Source: Hellea sp.
Lineage (GTDB): Bacteria > Pseudomonadota > Alphaproteobacteria > Caulobacterales > Maricaulaceae
Assembly (NCBI GenBank): GCA_028224375.1
Contig: JAOIVW010000009.1
Span: forward strand, 1 to 64,000
Reading direction: 5' to 3'
DNA length: 64,000 nucleotides
Under the pieces are notes generated by a model. That model was not told the origin of the DNA. It was given only the letters and a program-made list of their open reading frames with translations, and did no database searches. Below, piece by piece: positions 20,393 through 31,099 of this stretch. Within the stretch, counting starts at the first letter, position 1, and every line of letters begins with the position of its first letter. Both the position numbers and the translations under genes were made by a program.

Positions 20393-23227
20393 ATCGCCCG
20401 CAAATCCACAGCTGCCGAGCTTCACAAGCGTCTTCAAGCACAATTAAAAGAGCATCAGAGCCGTAAGGTCTCTGACCCGCAATCCAATGCGGTCAAATTG
20501 CTGGCCTATGACATTTCCAAAGATGTTGAAGACCGGGCCGTAGCCTTTCGTGATATCGAAGCCTTAGTCAAAACAATCTCGGATGATGCCGCTATTGAGC
20601 GCGCCCGCCGCCTGCGTGAACGCGCCAATATTCGCAGCCTCCGCGCCATGGACAAAACCATCACGGACATCGCCGCCAAGGAAGCTGCAAAAGGATTTAA
20701 GTCTTTCAAGGCCTGGGCAGAATTACCGGGATTAGGCATTGTCTTGACCGCGCATCCGACCTTCTCACTGTCTCGCGATATTCGCGATTGTTTAGGCCGC
20801 ATAGCTTCCGCAGAAGACGGCGAGTATAAGAGCGAAATCAGCGAGCTTAAAACCTATCCCTATCTGCCAAAACGCGCACCCACCCTCAAAGAAGAACATG
20901 AGGACACGCAAGACGCGCTCTCCCGCATACAAATCGCGCTGAACGGTATAAATGCCAAAATTCTTGATACGGCGCGGAAAAACTTCCCTGATAAATGGGC
21001 GAGCCTGACCCCTCACCTCGTCGATGCTTATAGCTGGGTTGGCTATGATATTGACGGCCGCACAGACATTACATGGGGTGATGCTCTGCGTCTGCGCCTT
21101 CAGGAAAAGCGTGACCAATTACTGCGTTACAAACATTCCGCTCAAACCATTCAAGGCAAGGGTAAAGTCGACGCCAAGGGCGAAGCGGCGATGGACAAGC
21201 TGATTGATAAATTATCCGATGCCCATGAAAGCGCCGAACGCGACCTTATTCTTTTCGAAAAAGATATCACCGACCCTGAAAACCTTGTCGCGGCGGCGAA
21301 CAACCTCACGCGAAGCTCCACGCGCCGCTTCCTAAACCTTAAACCCGCAATGCCGCTGATCAAAAAAGCGATTGCCTGCGCAAAATCAGATGTCGTTATC
21401 AAAGACCTTATTTGTCTGCGCGCGCAAATGGTGGCCTTTGGCCTGGGCACTGCGCGGATACATTTCCGCCTTAATAATCGCCATGTTGTTTCGGCGATGA
21501 AATCAACCTTCGGCATGGATGAGAAATCATCTGACAACCGCACCATGTTGATGAAGGCCTCAATGCTGACAAAGAATGTCAAAGCTCAGCCCGTCAACTT
21601 TGCCTCTCTCGCGCTCGAAAAATCTACCGCCCATGAGAAGATGATCCTTACCGCACAAATCCATAAATATATTGATGACGCAACGCCTATCCGCCTGTTA
21701 ATTGCGGAGACCGAAGATAGCCTCACGCCGCTCGGCATGCTTTATCTCGCGCGCCTTTACGGACTTGAAAAACATCTTGATATCTCGCCACTTTTTGAGA
21801 CCGCAGATGCGCTTAATAATGGTGGCCGTATCATCGGTAAAATGCTGAGCAATGAGGTTTACCGCGACTATATTAAAGATCGCGGCGTCTTTGCCATCCA
21901 GACAGGGTTTTCAGATGCCGGCCGCTTTATGGGCCAAATTCCAGCGACCCTTGCCATTGAACGCCTGCAATCTCATTTCGCGGCGCAGATGGAAAAATAC
22001 GGCATGAAAGATGTCGTCTCGCTTGTCTTTAATACGCACGGCGAAGGCCTTGGGCGCGGCGGTCACCCCGGCACCGTGGTTGATCGCGTCAATTATGTCA
22101 TGAGCCCTTGGGCCGTGCATCAATTTGAAAAGCGCGGCATGCCGCTTTGCCACGAGACCAGTTTCCAAGGCGGTGACGGCTTTATGTGGTTTCAAACGGA
22201 CACGCTCGCCCGCGCCACTGTCGGCTCTTTGATTGAAGCGCGATACGCCGATAAATCCGAATCTGATGATGATGTGTTCTATGAGGAAAATGACTTCTCT
22301 TGGGATGTATTCCGCACCATCGCCTCTGAGCAAGACAGCCTTTACAATGACCAAAATTACGTCGGCTTGCTCGGCGGCTTTGGACAAAATATGCTCATCC
22401 CGACAGGCTCTCGCGCGGCGAAGCGCGCCAAGTCAGGCAGTGATATGTTTAACCCGCGCCAACTCCGCGCCATTCCGCATAATGCGATTTTGCAGCAATT
22501 TGGAACACCCGCAAATATCTTTTACGGTGTAGGCCGCGCCGCCGCGATTGACCCTGAAAAGTTTATCGCCCATTTCCAAAATTCAGCCCGTGCCAAATCT
22601 ATCTTCACGCTAGTTATTCGCTCTATGGAGCGCTCTAACCTATCTATCCTAACCGCCTATGGCCGTCTTTTTGATCCAGGGTTTTGGGTTAGCCGCGGTC
22701 TATCAGGTAATGAGCCGCGCCTAGCGCATAAGAGCCTTATCGTGGCCAATACGCTTATGGCTCTGCCGTGGCGCTCACAAATTATGGACCTGGCAAACCG
22801 CCTTCGGATGGATGTTTACGACTCAGTGCGTTTCTTTGAGGCCTGTGACTGCGGCGCGAAATTTGACAATATCGAAACGCTGGAAATCCTGCATTCACTT
22901 CGCCTCGCCGTGGTCATGAAGATGATGATTATCGCCGCCGAATTACCGGCGATTGGCGAGGAAGGCACTTCGCAAATGAATGTGCTGCAAAAACTACAAA
23001 CCTTCCAAATCGACAGCATCGTCTCTGATCTTCAGCTCCAATATCCCGCAACGCGCGCAGCGCTTGAGTGGACTGAAAAACTGCAAGAGAAGACAGACAA
23101 ACATGTGGCCCCATCAGGCGGTTTCCCGCATATTAGCGAGACCATCATTAAACCGCTAGAACGCGCAAGAGACTTAACGCGGCAAATTACCATAGCGATA
23201 ACGCACCATTATGATGCCTTTGGTTAG
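20393..23227 (+). CDS. ppc: Phosphoenolpyruvate carboxylase, divergent
   Basis: LTAHPTFSLSRDIRD, QTGFSDAGRFMG, FNTHGEGLGRGGHPG, GSRAAKRAKSG, C-terminal Gly. Start uncertain: ORF opens at TTG 20363, RBS gggaggag sits 7 nt before ATC at 20393. Confidence 0.8.
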   Translation: MARKSTAAELHKRLQAQLKEHQSRKVSDPQSNAVKLLAYDISKDVEDRAVAFRDIEALVKTISDDAAIERARRLRERANIRSLRAMDKTITDIAAKEAAKGFKSFKAWAELPGLGIVLTAHPTFSLSRDIRDCLGRIASAEDGEYKSEISELKTYPYLPKRAPTLKEEHEDTQDALSRIQIALNGINAKILDTARKNFPDKWASLTPHLVDAYSWVGYDIDGRTDITWGDALRLRLQEKRDQLLRYKHSAQTIQGKGKVDAKGEAAMDKLIDKLSDAHESAERDLILFEKDITDPENLVAAANNLTRSSTRRFLNLKPAMPLIKKAIACAKSDVVIKDLICLRAQMVAFGLGTARIHFRLNNRHVVSAMKSTFGMDEKSSDNRTMLMKASMLTKNVKAQPVNFASLALEKSTAHEKMILTAQIHKYIDDATPIRLLIAETEDSLTPLGMLYLARLYGLEKHLDISPLFETADALNNGGRIIGKMLSNEVYRDYIKDRGVFAIQTGFSDAGRFMGQIPATLAIERLQSHFAAQMEKYGMKDVVSLVFNTHGEGLGRGGHPGTVVDRVNYVMSPWAVHQFEKRGMPLCHETSFQGGDGFMWFQTDTLARATVGSLIEARYADKSESDDDVFYEENDFSWDVFRTIASEQDSLYNDQNYVGLLGGFGQNMLIPTGSRAAKRAKSGSDMFNPRQLRAIPHNAILQQFGTPANIFYGVGRAAAIDPEKFIAHFQNSARAKSIFTLVIRSMERSNLSILTAYGRLFDPGFWVSRGLSGNEPRLAHKSLIVANTLMALPWRSQIMDLANRLRMDVYDSVRFFEACDCGAKFDNIETLEILHSLRLAVVMKMMIIAAELPAIGEEGTSQMNVLQKLQTFQIDSIVSDLQLQYPATRAALEWTEKLQEKTDKHVAPSGGFPHISETIIKPLERARDLTRQITIAITHHYDAFG

Positions 23228-23341
23228 TTTGTGGCTTTGAGCTCCGCTCAAAACACAAACACCATTACACATAAAAAATCAAAAGCCTCAAAAAACACCC
23301 ACTCTTAGGGTGTTCTTTTGAGACTTTAGTTATGTGTAATG
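23228..23341. terminator. Tandem hairpins downstream of ppc
   Basis: GTTTGTGgcTTTGAGctccgCTCAAAACACAAAC, then CATTACACATA...AAACACCCactcttaGGGTGTTctttt...TATGTGTAATG. Confidence 0.65.
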
Positions 23342-23670
23342 ACGATTCGACAACTCCGCTGCCCCTCCCAAAAACCACGCTCAAAAACCAACTCCACACT
23401 GAACTTTGGGGGGTGAGTCACCGTAATACACTACCCTTATGGTTAACAATATGTGTATCAAAAGATTAAGCGGTTTACCCATTTCCTAGGTATACCCCCC
23501 AGAGCCTCTCTTGGATTCTCCCCAACGCTTTATTTAGGAGAGGCTCGCCCCATTTACCAAAATTAAAACGATTGTCTCGCGTCATACTAAGGCGGAAGAA
23601 TATTAATGCCGCGACGTATTGCTGTCAAAGCAATCTACGAGAGGTTTAGCTTTTCGCGTTAGGCCAGAGA

Positions 23671-24342
23671 TTAAATCCCAACAACCCTCTGCACGACCTT
23701 TGGCAGCCAGCCTTGCATCTTAAGCGGTCCTTGCGTCATGACTAGGCAAATGCAGTCCTCGCCCTCATCAATATGCGGACTGTGGATTTCTGTTTCGTCT
23801 TCAATGTGCAGGTCGCCGCGCTTAAAGCACTTATCGCCAATCGTGTAGCTGCCTGTCAGGATGAGCGTCCACTCTTCGCCGTTATGGCTATGTTCGGGCA
23901 TTTTCATCCCGCCTTTAGCTTTGAGAAGATAGAGTCGTTCGCCGTCTTTCGTGCGACGATCTCCGAGGACATCATGAACGGCTACGCCAGGCACCATTGA
24001 TTTCCACTGCAAGTCATTGAGGCCATGACCGAGCGCGTGGCGCAGACTCTTAGGTGCCAAGCTTTTTGTATGTAAGGGTTCAGCGGGAGGTTGATTATCA
24101 TTTTGCTCTGGCAGTGCGGCCAGTGCATTTCCCATGAAAAGCGGGGATAAAGCTTTGGAGCCGCCTATCTCCATCATAGATGCCGCTAAGAGTTCCTGAA
24201 AAGTCACACGCTGGGCAACGCGCTCTGATATCTCGCTTTGGCACGCCACCATGATGTGCTTAGCAGGACTGAGTTTTCCAGCGGCGTAATCAGCGATGAT
24301 ATCTTCATCCATGATAACGTTATTTTGGGCCTTCGAAGTCAT
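23671..24342 (-). CDS. chrR: ChrR-type cupin anti-sigma factor
   Basis: DEDIIADYAAGKLSP... N-terminal ASD and C-terminal cupin MPEHSHNGEEWTLILTGSYTIGDKCFKRGDLHIEDETEIHSPHID; overlaps the sigma gene. Confidence 0.85.
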   Translation of the reverse strand: MTSKAQNNVIMDEDIIADYAAGKLSPAKHIMVACQSEISERVAQRVTFQELLAASMMEIGGSKALSPLFMGNALAALPEQNDNQPPAEPLHTKSLAPKSLRHALGHGLNDLQWKSMVPGVAVHDVLGDRRTKDGERLYLLKAKGGMKMPEHSHNGEEWTLILTGSYTIGDKCFKRGDLHIEDETEIHSPHIDEGEDCICLVMTQGPLKMQGWLPKVVQRVVGI

Positions 24343-25025
24343 TACATTTGGCTCACATGCTTGGCCATATTCGCCTGAAGCGTTTGTATGGCGCTACGAA
24401 TACGCGTTTTGACAGTACCGAGGGGCAAGCCTGTTTCGGCAGCAATTTCTTTATGTGTTTTATATTCCATATAGGCCATGCGGATGGCTTTTTGCTGTGT
24501 TGGCGTCAGGCGAGAAATTTGCTCTTGCAGTATTTCGGAATTTTCCAGTGCCATAAAATTGGCCTCTGCTGAAGGCACTTCGTCATCAGCAATAATTTTC
24601 ATGAGCTCTGGATCGCGCACATCCATGCGGCCATGCTTGCGCTGATGGTCAATCCAGCGGTTGCGGGTCATGCGGTAGACCCATGTCGCAAAACTGGCTT
24701 TTACCGGGTCAAAACTAGCCGCCTTCGTCCAGACCTTTATCATCACATCTTGAACAATGTCCTCGGCTGTACCGTTCCCGACGCCGCGCGCCATCAGCCA
24801 ACCTTTGAGCTTAGGGCCGTAAATTTCAAAGAGGTCAGACAGTGCGCGGGCATCTTGTTTTCCGGCAATAGACGCAAGCCACAATGCATCACGTTTAGCC
24901 GCACTTAAGCTCTTAGGAGACGCTTTGCGCCCACGTTTAAATGCTGGGTTTGAGCCTTTAGCAGGCATTGACGTGGCGACAGCGAGATCTCTTCCATATG
25001 CCATGTGTAATTTATCCTTAAACAT
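24342..25025 (-). CDS. rpoE: ECF RNA polymerase sigma factor (RpoE, ECF11-like)
   Basis: Region 2 AEDIVQDVMIKVWTKAASFDPVKASFATWVYRMTRNRWIDHQRK; region 4 LTPTQQKAIRMAYMEYKTHKEIAAETGLPLGTVKTRIRSA. Confidence 0.9.
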   Translation of the reverse strand: MFKDKLHMAYGRDLAVATSMPAKGSNPAFKRGRKASPKSLSAAKRDALWLASIAGKQDARALSDLFEIYGPKLKGWLMARGVGNGTAEDIVQDVMIKVWTKAASFDPVKASFATWVYRMTRNRWIDHQRKHGRMDVRDPELMKIIADDEVPSAEANFMALENSEILQEQISRLTPTQQKAIRMAYMEYKTHKEIAAETGLPLGTVKTRIRSAIQTLQANMAKHVSQM

Positions 25026-25191
25026 CGTCTTGCAGTGATGTGCATTTAACGAACGCCCGACATTGATAAAGGTTCTCGGATTTTATGAAATTAAAGCGCT
25101 TTCCATCATCTGAGGCCCTGCTCCTGACTTAAGACGTGACAAGGCCCAAGATACTCTTGACTCTCTACACTTCATTTCCTATATTTCTGTT

Positions 25192-25770
25192 ATGACAGAA
25201 ATAACTAAAAATACAGACATGGCGAAACTAGACGACTTGCCCGAAGCCGTGCAGCGCTTTATTCTTCATTGGGGGGATATGGGCACGACATGGGGCGTCA
25301 ACCGCACCGTCGCGCAGATACACGCGCTTCTCTTTATTATGGAACAGCCGCTCAATGCCGAGCAGATTACGGACTGTCTTGGTGTGGCCCGGTCTAATGT
25401 GTCTAACTCCTTGAAAGAACTCTTAGGCTTTAAAACAATCCGCCGCGTGCCTGTGGCGGGGGATCGCCGCGATTATTTCACTGCCGAAACCGATGTCTGG
25501 GAAGTGGCCAAACGTATCGCCGCTGTGCGCAAAGCACGCGAGATTGACCCCGCGCTTGAGACCCTCACCTACTGCCTGAAGGTCGCTGAGGGCGATAAGG
25601 GCGTCAGCGACGAGCAGCGCAAACGGCTGCAAGACATGCAGGATTTCACCGCGACAATGGACCGTTGGTACGGGCAGATGCAGACCTTACCAACCTCGAC
25701 ACTGACAAAGCTCATAGGCATGGGAGACCGCGTTGTGGGGCTCTTAAATATAGGCAGAAAGAAAAATTAG
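25192..25770 (+). CDS. GbsR/MarR family transcriptional regulator
   Basis: [70 protein letters not shown]. Confidence 0.85.
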   Translation: MTEITKNTDMAKLDDLPEAVQRFILHWGDMGTTWGVNRTVAQIHALLFIMEQPLNAEQITDCLGVARSNVSNSLKELLGFKTIRRVPVAGDRRDYFTAETDVWEVAKRIAAVRKAREIDPALETLTYCLKVAEGDKGVSDEQRKRLQDMQDFTATMDRWYGQMQTLPTSTLTKLIGMGDRVVGLLNIGRKKN

Positions 25771-25796
25771 ACGCCCCGATAATTAAGGAGGGGAAA

Positions 25797-26486
25797 ATGG
25801 TAGAATTTAAATTTGAACATCAAGACTTTGAATGCCCTGAAGCGCTAAATGATCGCGCGCTGAATGATAACAGCCTTGGCGATATACGTTTTCGCAAACT
25901 CCTCGGCGCTAAGCAATGGAACGCCCTGCCCCCGGCGGTCCGCGCACGTTTTAGCAAACGCGTCAAAGGCGGCGACAGCACCGTCTATCGGGGTTATATT
26001 GTCAAAACGCAGATGAACCGCGCAGGACGTCTCTTTGCAAATGCCTGCCGCCTCATCGGCGCGCCTCTCCTGCTCGACACGCATAATGCAGAGGCTGCGG
26101 CCATCGTCACCGTCACTGAGGATGCCGATTATCAGGGCCAGTTTTGGAGCCGCCAATATAACAGCCCGCATGGCTTCCCGCAGGTCATCCAAAGCAGTAA
26201 GCAATTTAGCGGCCCGACGGGCTTGGAGGAATATATCGGCTACGGTATCGGCATGACATTGCGCCTCGCCGTCGAAGACGAAGCCCTCGCCTTTTACAGT
26301 GACCGCTACTTCCTGCGCATGAGGGGCAAACGTATTCTTCTGCCAAAATGGGTCAGCAAGCTCGCCCTGCGCGTCGGCCACGCCGACCACGGAGACGGCT
26401 GGTTCGAATTTAGTTTGGACCTAGAACATCCGTGGTTTGGGAAGCTAATGGATCAACGGGCGATGTTTCGGGATGATGCATCATGA
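25797..26486 (+). CDS. DUF4166 domain-containing protein
   Basis: Internal ATG 25797 after aggagg [82 protein letters not shown]. Confidence 0.75.
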   Translation: MVEFKFEHQDFECPEALNDRALNDNSLGDIRFRKLLGAKQWNALPPAVRARFSKRVKGGDSTVYRGYIVKTQMNRAGRLFANACRLIGAPLLLDTHNAEAAAIVTVTEDADYQGQFWSRQYNSPHGFPQVIQSSKQFSGPTGLEEYIGYGIGMTLRLAVEDEALAFYSDRYFLRMRGKRILLPKWVSKLALRVGHADHGDGWFEFSLDLEHPWFGKLMDQRAMFRDDAS

Positions 26487-27376
26487 GAGACATAACTGAC
26501 CGTGTTATCGACAGCCCGCAAACTAATTGCGCGCAAGGGGTTGTAAAATGGAGCCCTGTAAAGTCGCTCTGGTTTAGCACTATGGCCCTGGGTTGGCTCG
26601 TTGGCGGATCGCTGTTTTTCTCTTGGGGCGCCGTTGCTATATTTTTCGTGCTTTGCGCCATCATTCTCTGCGGAGGCCATTCGCTGGGTATGCACCGTAA
26701 GCTCATCCATGACAGTTTTGACTGCCCCAAATGGCTTGAGCGCCTCGGCGTTTATCTCGGCACGCTGGTGGGGCTTGGCGGGCCTTTTACGATGATGCGC
26801 ACCCATGACATGCGCGACTGGGCCCAGAGACAAGAAAGCTGCCACGATTTCTTTTCTCATGGCTCGTCCATTATGAAAGATTTTTGGTGGCAAGTGCATT
26901 GCAAATTACACTTAGACAGCAGTCCTGGTTTTGCGTTCCCCTCAAAGCTAACCCAAGATCGTTTCATGATTTGGCTACAGCGCACAGCGATGTTGCAACA
27001 AATACCTTTAGCTATCGGGCTTTACCTTTTAGGTGGATGGGGATTCGTGTTTTGGGGGATATGCGGCCGCGTCACGGCCTCTATCTTCGGGCATTGGCTG
27101 GTTGGCTATTTTGCCCATAATCAAGGACACCAAGATTGGATAGTCGACGGCGCAGCCGTGCAAGGGCACAATGTGCGTTGGTGCGGATTAATTACCTTCG
27201 GCGAATGTTGGCACAATAATCACCACGCTTTTCCGGAAAGTGCGCAGCTCGGTGTTTATAAAGGACAATCAGATCCAGGATGGTGGGTGCTCAAAGCCTT
27301 TGAAAAACTCGGACTCGTCTCAAACCTAAAACGCCCGCATGACCTGAGCCTGCGGGCGGAATTACGGCGGGTATAA
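26483..27376 (+). CDS. Fatty acid desaturase-like membrane protein
   Basis: [13 protein letters not shown] box, [23 protein letters not shown] box. Confidence 0.85.
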   Translation: MRDITDRVIDSPQTNCAQGVVKWSPVKSLWFSTMALGWLVGGSLFFSWGAVAIFFVLCAIILCGGHSLGMHRKLIHDSFDCPKWLERLGVYLGTLVGLGGPFTMMRTHDMRDWAQRQESCHDFFSHGSSIMKDFWWQVHCKLHLDSSPGFAFPSKLTQDRFMIWLQRTAMLQQIPLAIGLYLLGGWGFVFWGICGRVTASIFGHWLVGYFAHNQGHQDWIVDGAAVQGHNVRWCGLITFGECWHNNHHAFPESAQLGVYKGQSDPGWWVLKAFEKLGLVSNLKRPHDLSLRAELRRV

Positions 27377-27378
27377 AC

Positions 27379-27879
27379 CTAGTTCTTAAAGACAGCAGGA
27401 CGGATGTTGTCTGTGATGTCTTTGGCGTCATAGACATTGGGATCCTGACTTCCACTTGATTGCAGGATTATTTCGATAGATTCTCTTACTTTTGAGCCTT
27501 CTACGGCGCGGGCAACATCGCCAACGCCGAGACCTACATTCACATTACTATAACTACCGCCGCGGCGGCCAAAGTTTCCACCGCCAACACCAATACTGCT
27601 GGAGATCGGTGCGGGTCCACCATTACCGGAAATATTACCACCCACGACTTTGAAATGCGTGTAACCTTCTGCCAGCGTAATCTCTGCAGCGCGCAGAAGC
27701 GCAAAATCTCGTGCCTCGGCCTCTGTACGGCCCGTATAAGACACACGGAAGCGATCATTTTGTATCTTCTGATTTTGAAAACCCGTTGAGTTTCCATCTG
27801 AGGGGCCATAAGCTGAAGGGCCACTGGCGCAGGCGGTGAGAGCAAGAGCTGCACATGCCGATATGATAAGGTGTTTCAT
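27379..27879 (-). CDS. CC0125/CC1285-type lipoprotein
   Basis: MKHLIISACAALALTACASGPSAYGPSDG lipobox; FRVSYTGRTEAEARDFALLRAAEITLAEGYTHFKVV. Confidence 0.75.
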   Translation of the reverse strand: MKHLIISACAALALTACASGPSAYGPSDGNSTGFQNQKIQNDRFRVSYTGRTEAEARDFALLRAAEITLAEGYTHFKVVGGNISGNGGPAPISSSIGVGGGNFGRRGGSYSNVNVGLGVGDVARAVEGSKVRESIEIILQSSGSQDPNVYDAKDITDNIRPAVFKN

Positions 27880-28005
27880 GTCAAACTCCGATAATGTCAA
27901 AAAAAGCTATATATCATCCATATAAGAACACAAAATAGCTTTCACACCCTTTTTACAGCCCTTGAAACACTTGTTCATTTGCCGTTCAGACACTATAAAA
28001 CTCCC

Positions 28006-28398
28006 ATGTTTACTCATCAGGACGTTTTGACACCCTTGGCTTTGACTGTGATTATCGATCACAAAGTCAGAAACCCTGAGATGACCGAGTTTTGCCGCCA
28101 AGCTGCTGGGTTAATTGAGCTGTTTGATTTGTCGCCCATGTCCGAAGCTAATTTATTGGCGTGGTATGAAAAAAATCATGATGAATTAACCGAAAAACTC
28201 TCGGGAAAACGCAGAAACACTATGATACTGCGCGCCCTGACTCGGTTCAAAGAGCAGGTTCATATTGAAAATATTTATGACGCTATGCTCGCTATCTCCA
28301 TCAGTGACAAAGAATATGTCAAAGAGGAATCAGAGCTTATCCGCTCCGCCGCCTCTATCTGGGGCTTTTCGCGCCCACCTTTTAAGGTTACTCGCTAA
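28006..28398 (+). CDS. TerB-like (tellurite resistance fold) protein, tentative
   Basis: All-helical; YDAMLAISISDKEYVKEESELIRSAASIWGFS resembles TerB C-terminal half. Confidence 0.45.
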   Translation: MFTHQDVLTPLALTVIIDHKVRNPEMTEFCRQAAGLIELFDLSPMSEANLLAWYEKNHDELTEKLSGKRRNTMILRALTRFKEQVHIENIYDAMLAISISDKEYVKEESELIRSAASIWGFSRPPFKVTR

Positions 28399-28403
28399 AA
28401 GTT

Positions 28404-30263
28404 CTAGGAAGCTTCCAAAGCGTCCATGCGGCGGGATTCTTTCTTGCGCTCATGCTCTAGCAAGTAACGCTTACGGATGCGGATAGACTCAGGCGTGACT
28501 TCGACCAATTCATCATCATTGATAAATTCTAAGCCATATTCCAAGGTCACAGGAATGGGCGTGGTCAAGACAACAGCTTCGTCAGTCCCGCTGGCACGCA
28601 CATTAGTCAGCTGTTTGCCTTTAAGCACATTGACGACAAGGTCATTATCGCGCGCATTAATGCCGACAATCATGCCTTCATAAACTTCTTCGGCGTGGCC
28701 AATAAACATCTTGCCGCGGTCCTGGAGATTCCACAGCGCAAAGCCTGCGGCCTTACCGTCGCCTTTGGAAATCAGCACACCTTTTTGGCGGCGGCCAATG
28801 CCGGCCTTTGTACGAGGCTTATAGGCATCAAAATTGTGATAGAGCAGACCTGTGCCTGAGGTCAGAGTTAAAAATTCAGAGCGGAAACCAATCAGGCCGC
28901 GTGTCGGAATTTCATAATCCAGGCGCACACGTCCCTGCCCGTCCGGCAGCATATCTTTGAGCTGGCCTTTACGCTCGCCAAGCTTTTCCATGATAGAGCC
29001 TTGATGGTCGGCTTCAACGTCAACCGTCAGGGCTTCGTAAGGCTCGCAGAGAACACCGTCGATTTCTTTATTGATGACCTGCGGGCGTGAAATGGCGAGT
29101 TCGAACCCTTCGCGGCGCATATTTTCAATCAGGATGGAAAGATGAAGTTCACCCCGGCCAGAGACGCGAAACTTATCCGCTTCTTCCAGCTGCTCAACAC
29201 GCAAAGCGACATTGTGTATTAGCTCTTTCTGGAGACGATCATGAATGTTCCGCGAGGTGACATATTTACCCTCGCGCCCCGCAAACGGGCTGTCATTGAC
29301 TTGGAATGTCATAGAGATGGTCGGCTCATCCACAGAGAGCGGCGGCAAGGCCTCAACATGACCTGGATTACAAATCGTATCGGAGATGCCCAGCTTATCA
29401 ATGCCGGTAAAGCAGCAAATATCCCCCGCAGAGACTTCATCCATTTCAACACGCTCAAGCCCCATGAAACCATAGAGCAGAAGCACTTTGGCTTTGCGCT
29501 CTGTGCCGTCCGGCTGCGCGACGATAACTTGTGAATTGCGCTTCATGACGCCCCGCACAACACGGCCAATACCGATAACGCCTGTATAGCTGCTATAATC
29601 TAGGGCTGAGACTTGCATTTGCAGCGCCCCCTCAGGGTCAACATCCGGAACAGGGGCATGCTGGACGATGGCTTCAAAGAGCGGCGTCATATCCTCGCCA
29701 ATGGTATCAACAGTTTGGGAGGCCCAACCATTAAGCGCAGAGGCATAGACAACGGGAAAATCAAGCTGCTCATCCGTGGCGCCCAGACGGTCAAACAAAT
29801 CAAAGGTCTGGTCTACCGCCCAATCAGGCCGCGCGCCCGTCCGGTCTACTTTATTGACAACAACGATGGGCTTAAGGCCTTGGGCCAAAGCTTTGCGAGT
29901 TACGAATGTGGTTTGCGGCATAGGGCCCTCGACGGCGTCCACCAGCAAGACAACAGAATCGACCATAGAGAGCACGCGCTCGACCTCGCCGCCAAAATCC
30001 GCGTGACCCGGTGTATCGACAATATTAATCCGCCAATCCGTGCCCTCATTTTTGTCCTTCCAGCGAATGGCTGTGTTCTTAGCCAAAATCGTAATGCCGC
30101 GCTCTTTTTCGATGTCATTACTGTCCATCACGCGCTCTTCACGCTCCCCGCGCTCATCCAGCGTTCCGGACTGGCGCAGCAGCTTATCAACAAGCGTGGT
30201 TTTACCGTGGTCAACGTGAGCCACAATCGCCACATTACGAAGGGTTTGAATAGAGTCAGTCAT
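28404..30263 (-). CDS. typA: Translational GTPase TypA/BipA
   Basis: [58 protein letters not shown]-terminal TypA region. Confidence 0.95.
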   Translation of the reverse strand: MTDSIQTLRNVAIVAHVDHGKTTLVDKLLRQSGTLDERGEREERVMDSNDIEKERGITILAKNTAIRWKDKNEGTDWRINIVDTPGHADFGGEVERVLSMVDSVVLLVDAVEGPMPQTTFVTRKALAQGLKPIVVVNKVDRTGARPDWAVDQTFDLFDRLGATDEQLDFPVVYASALNGWASQTVDTIGEDMTPLFEAIVQHAPVPDVDPEGALQMQVSALDYSSYTGVIGIGRVVRGVMKRNSQVIVAQPDGTERKAKVLLLYGFMGLERVEMDEVSAGDICCFTGIDKLGISDTICNPGHVEALPPLSVDEPTISMTFQVNDSPFAGREGKYVTSRNIHDRLQKELIHNVALRVEQLEEADKFRVSGRGELHLSILIENMRREGFELAISRPQVINKEIDGVLCEPYEALTVDVEADHQGSIMEKLGERKGQLKDMLPDGQGRVRLDYEIPTRGLIGFRSEFLTLTSGTGLLYHNFDAYKPRTKAGIGRRQKGVLISKGDGKAAGFALWNLQDRGKMFIGHAEEVYEGMIVGINARDNDLVVNVLKGKQLTNVRASGTDEAVVLTTPIPVTLEYGLEFINDDELVEVTPESIRIRKRYLLEHERKKESRRMDALEAS

Positions 30264-30458
30264 AGCGGAAAGTCCGAGCTTTTACATGTTGGCGTGGCAC
30301 TAGCGGATAAGCGCCAAAAGGCAAGGATTAGTTTCAGTGTGGGGAACGGTATGTGGGATGTGACGGGTCGACAGAAGATACAGGGCGAGAGGGTTTAGGT
30401 GCGCAAAGAAGGCCGCTCGCACTCTTGTTACGCCCTGATGCGCATGGTACGAATTTCT

Positions 30459-30938
30459 ATGTTTGGGTTTAAGAAAAAACAATGTTCAGTTTGCCAAACT
30501 ACGGGCGTCATAAATGTCGGTAAACCTTTGGGCTATTTGTGCGAAATGCACATGCTTGATACTTACAAAGCCAAATTTCTTGCCCATCGAGGCCGAAAAA
30601 TAATCATCCCTCCGACAGCCCCTGATAAGCACACATCTTATCAGTTTGAAACGATTGAATCTCTCAAATCATATGGATTGAATCCAGATGATGTAGCACC
30701 CGTAACAAAGCGTTTTTCAGAATTACCAAAGTCTGAGTGTTATGTGATGCAGTCTGAATATAAAACTCAGGATTTTCTAAATATTGATGTGTTTGAGGCT
30801 GCAAATTGGAAACAAAAAATGCCTAATGATGCGGCTATATTTATTCTTTCTGCATTAGGCGCATACATGAACTCAAATGGCATAGCATTACCACCAGACG
30901 GGGATGAAGATATTGTCTTTTATCCTTTGCAGAGTTGA
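30459..30938 (+). CDS. Hypothetical protein with N-terminal Cys-rich (zinc-ribbon-like) motif
   Basis: MFGFKKKQCSVCQTTGVINVGKPLGYLCEMHML; AT-richer than neighbours. Confidence 0.5.
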   Translation: MFGFKKKQCSVCQTTGVINVGKPLGYLCEMHMLDTYKAKFLAHRGRKIIIPPTAPDKHTSYQFETIESLKSYGLNPDDVAPVTKRFSELPKSECYVMQSEYKTQDFLNIDVFEAANWKQKMPNDAAIFILSALGAYMNSNGIALPPDGDEDIVFYPLQS

Positions 30939-31099
30939 GGTCTTTCAAAGCGCGTTTAAGTTACTGAGCCAAAGCGGCCAAAATCTGAGCGTCCTAAAAT
31001 TCACTCCATAACAGCCGTTGGTAATGTTTACTGATAAGGCAGCATGAGTCCAAAATAGAAGCTCATTTAGCTTCGTTAATGGTTCGAATGAGACTTTTT

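Noticed and set aside
25845-26390. Minus-strand ORF of 181 aa
   Set aside because: Antisense to the DUF4166 gene; shadow ORF.
26483-27376. Desaturase-like protein as inactive because the second His box is degenerate (RTHDMRDW)
   Set aside because: First and third His boxes are clear and this variant may be normal for the subfamily; cannot be judged without alignment.
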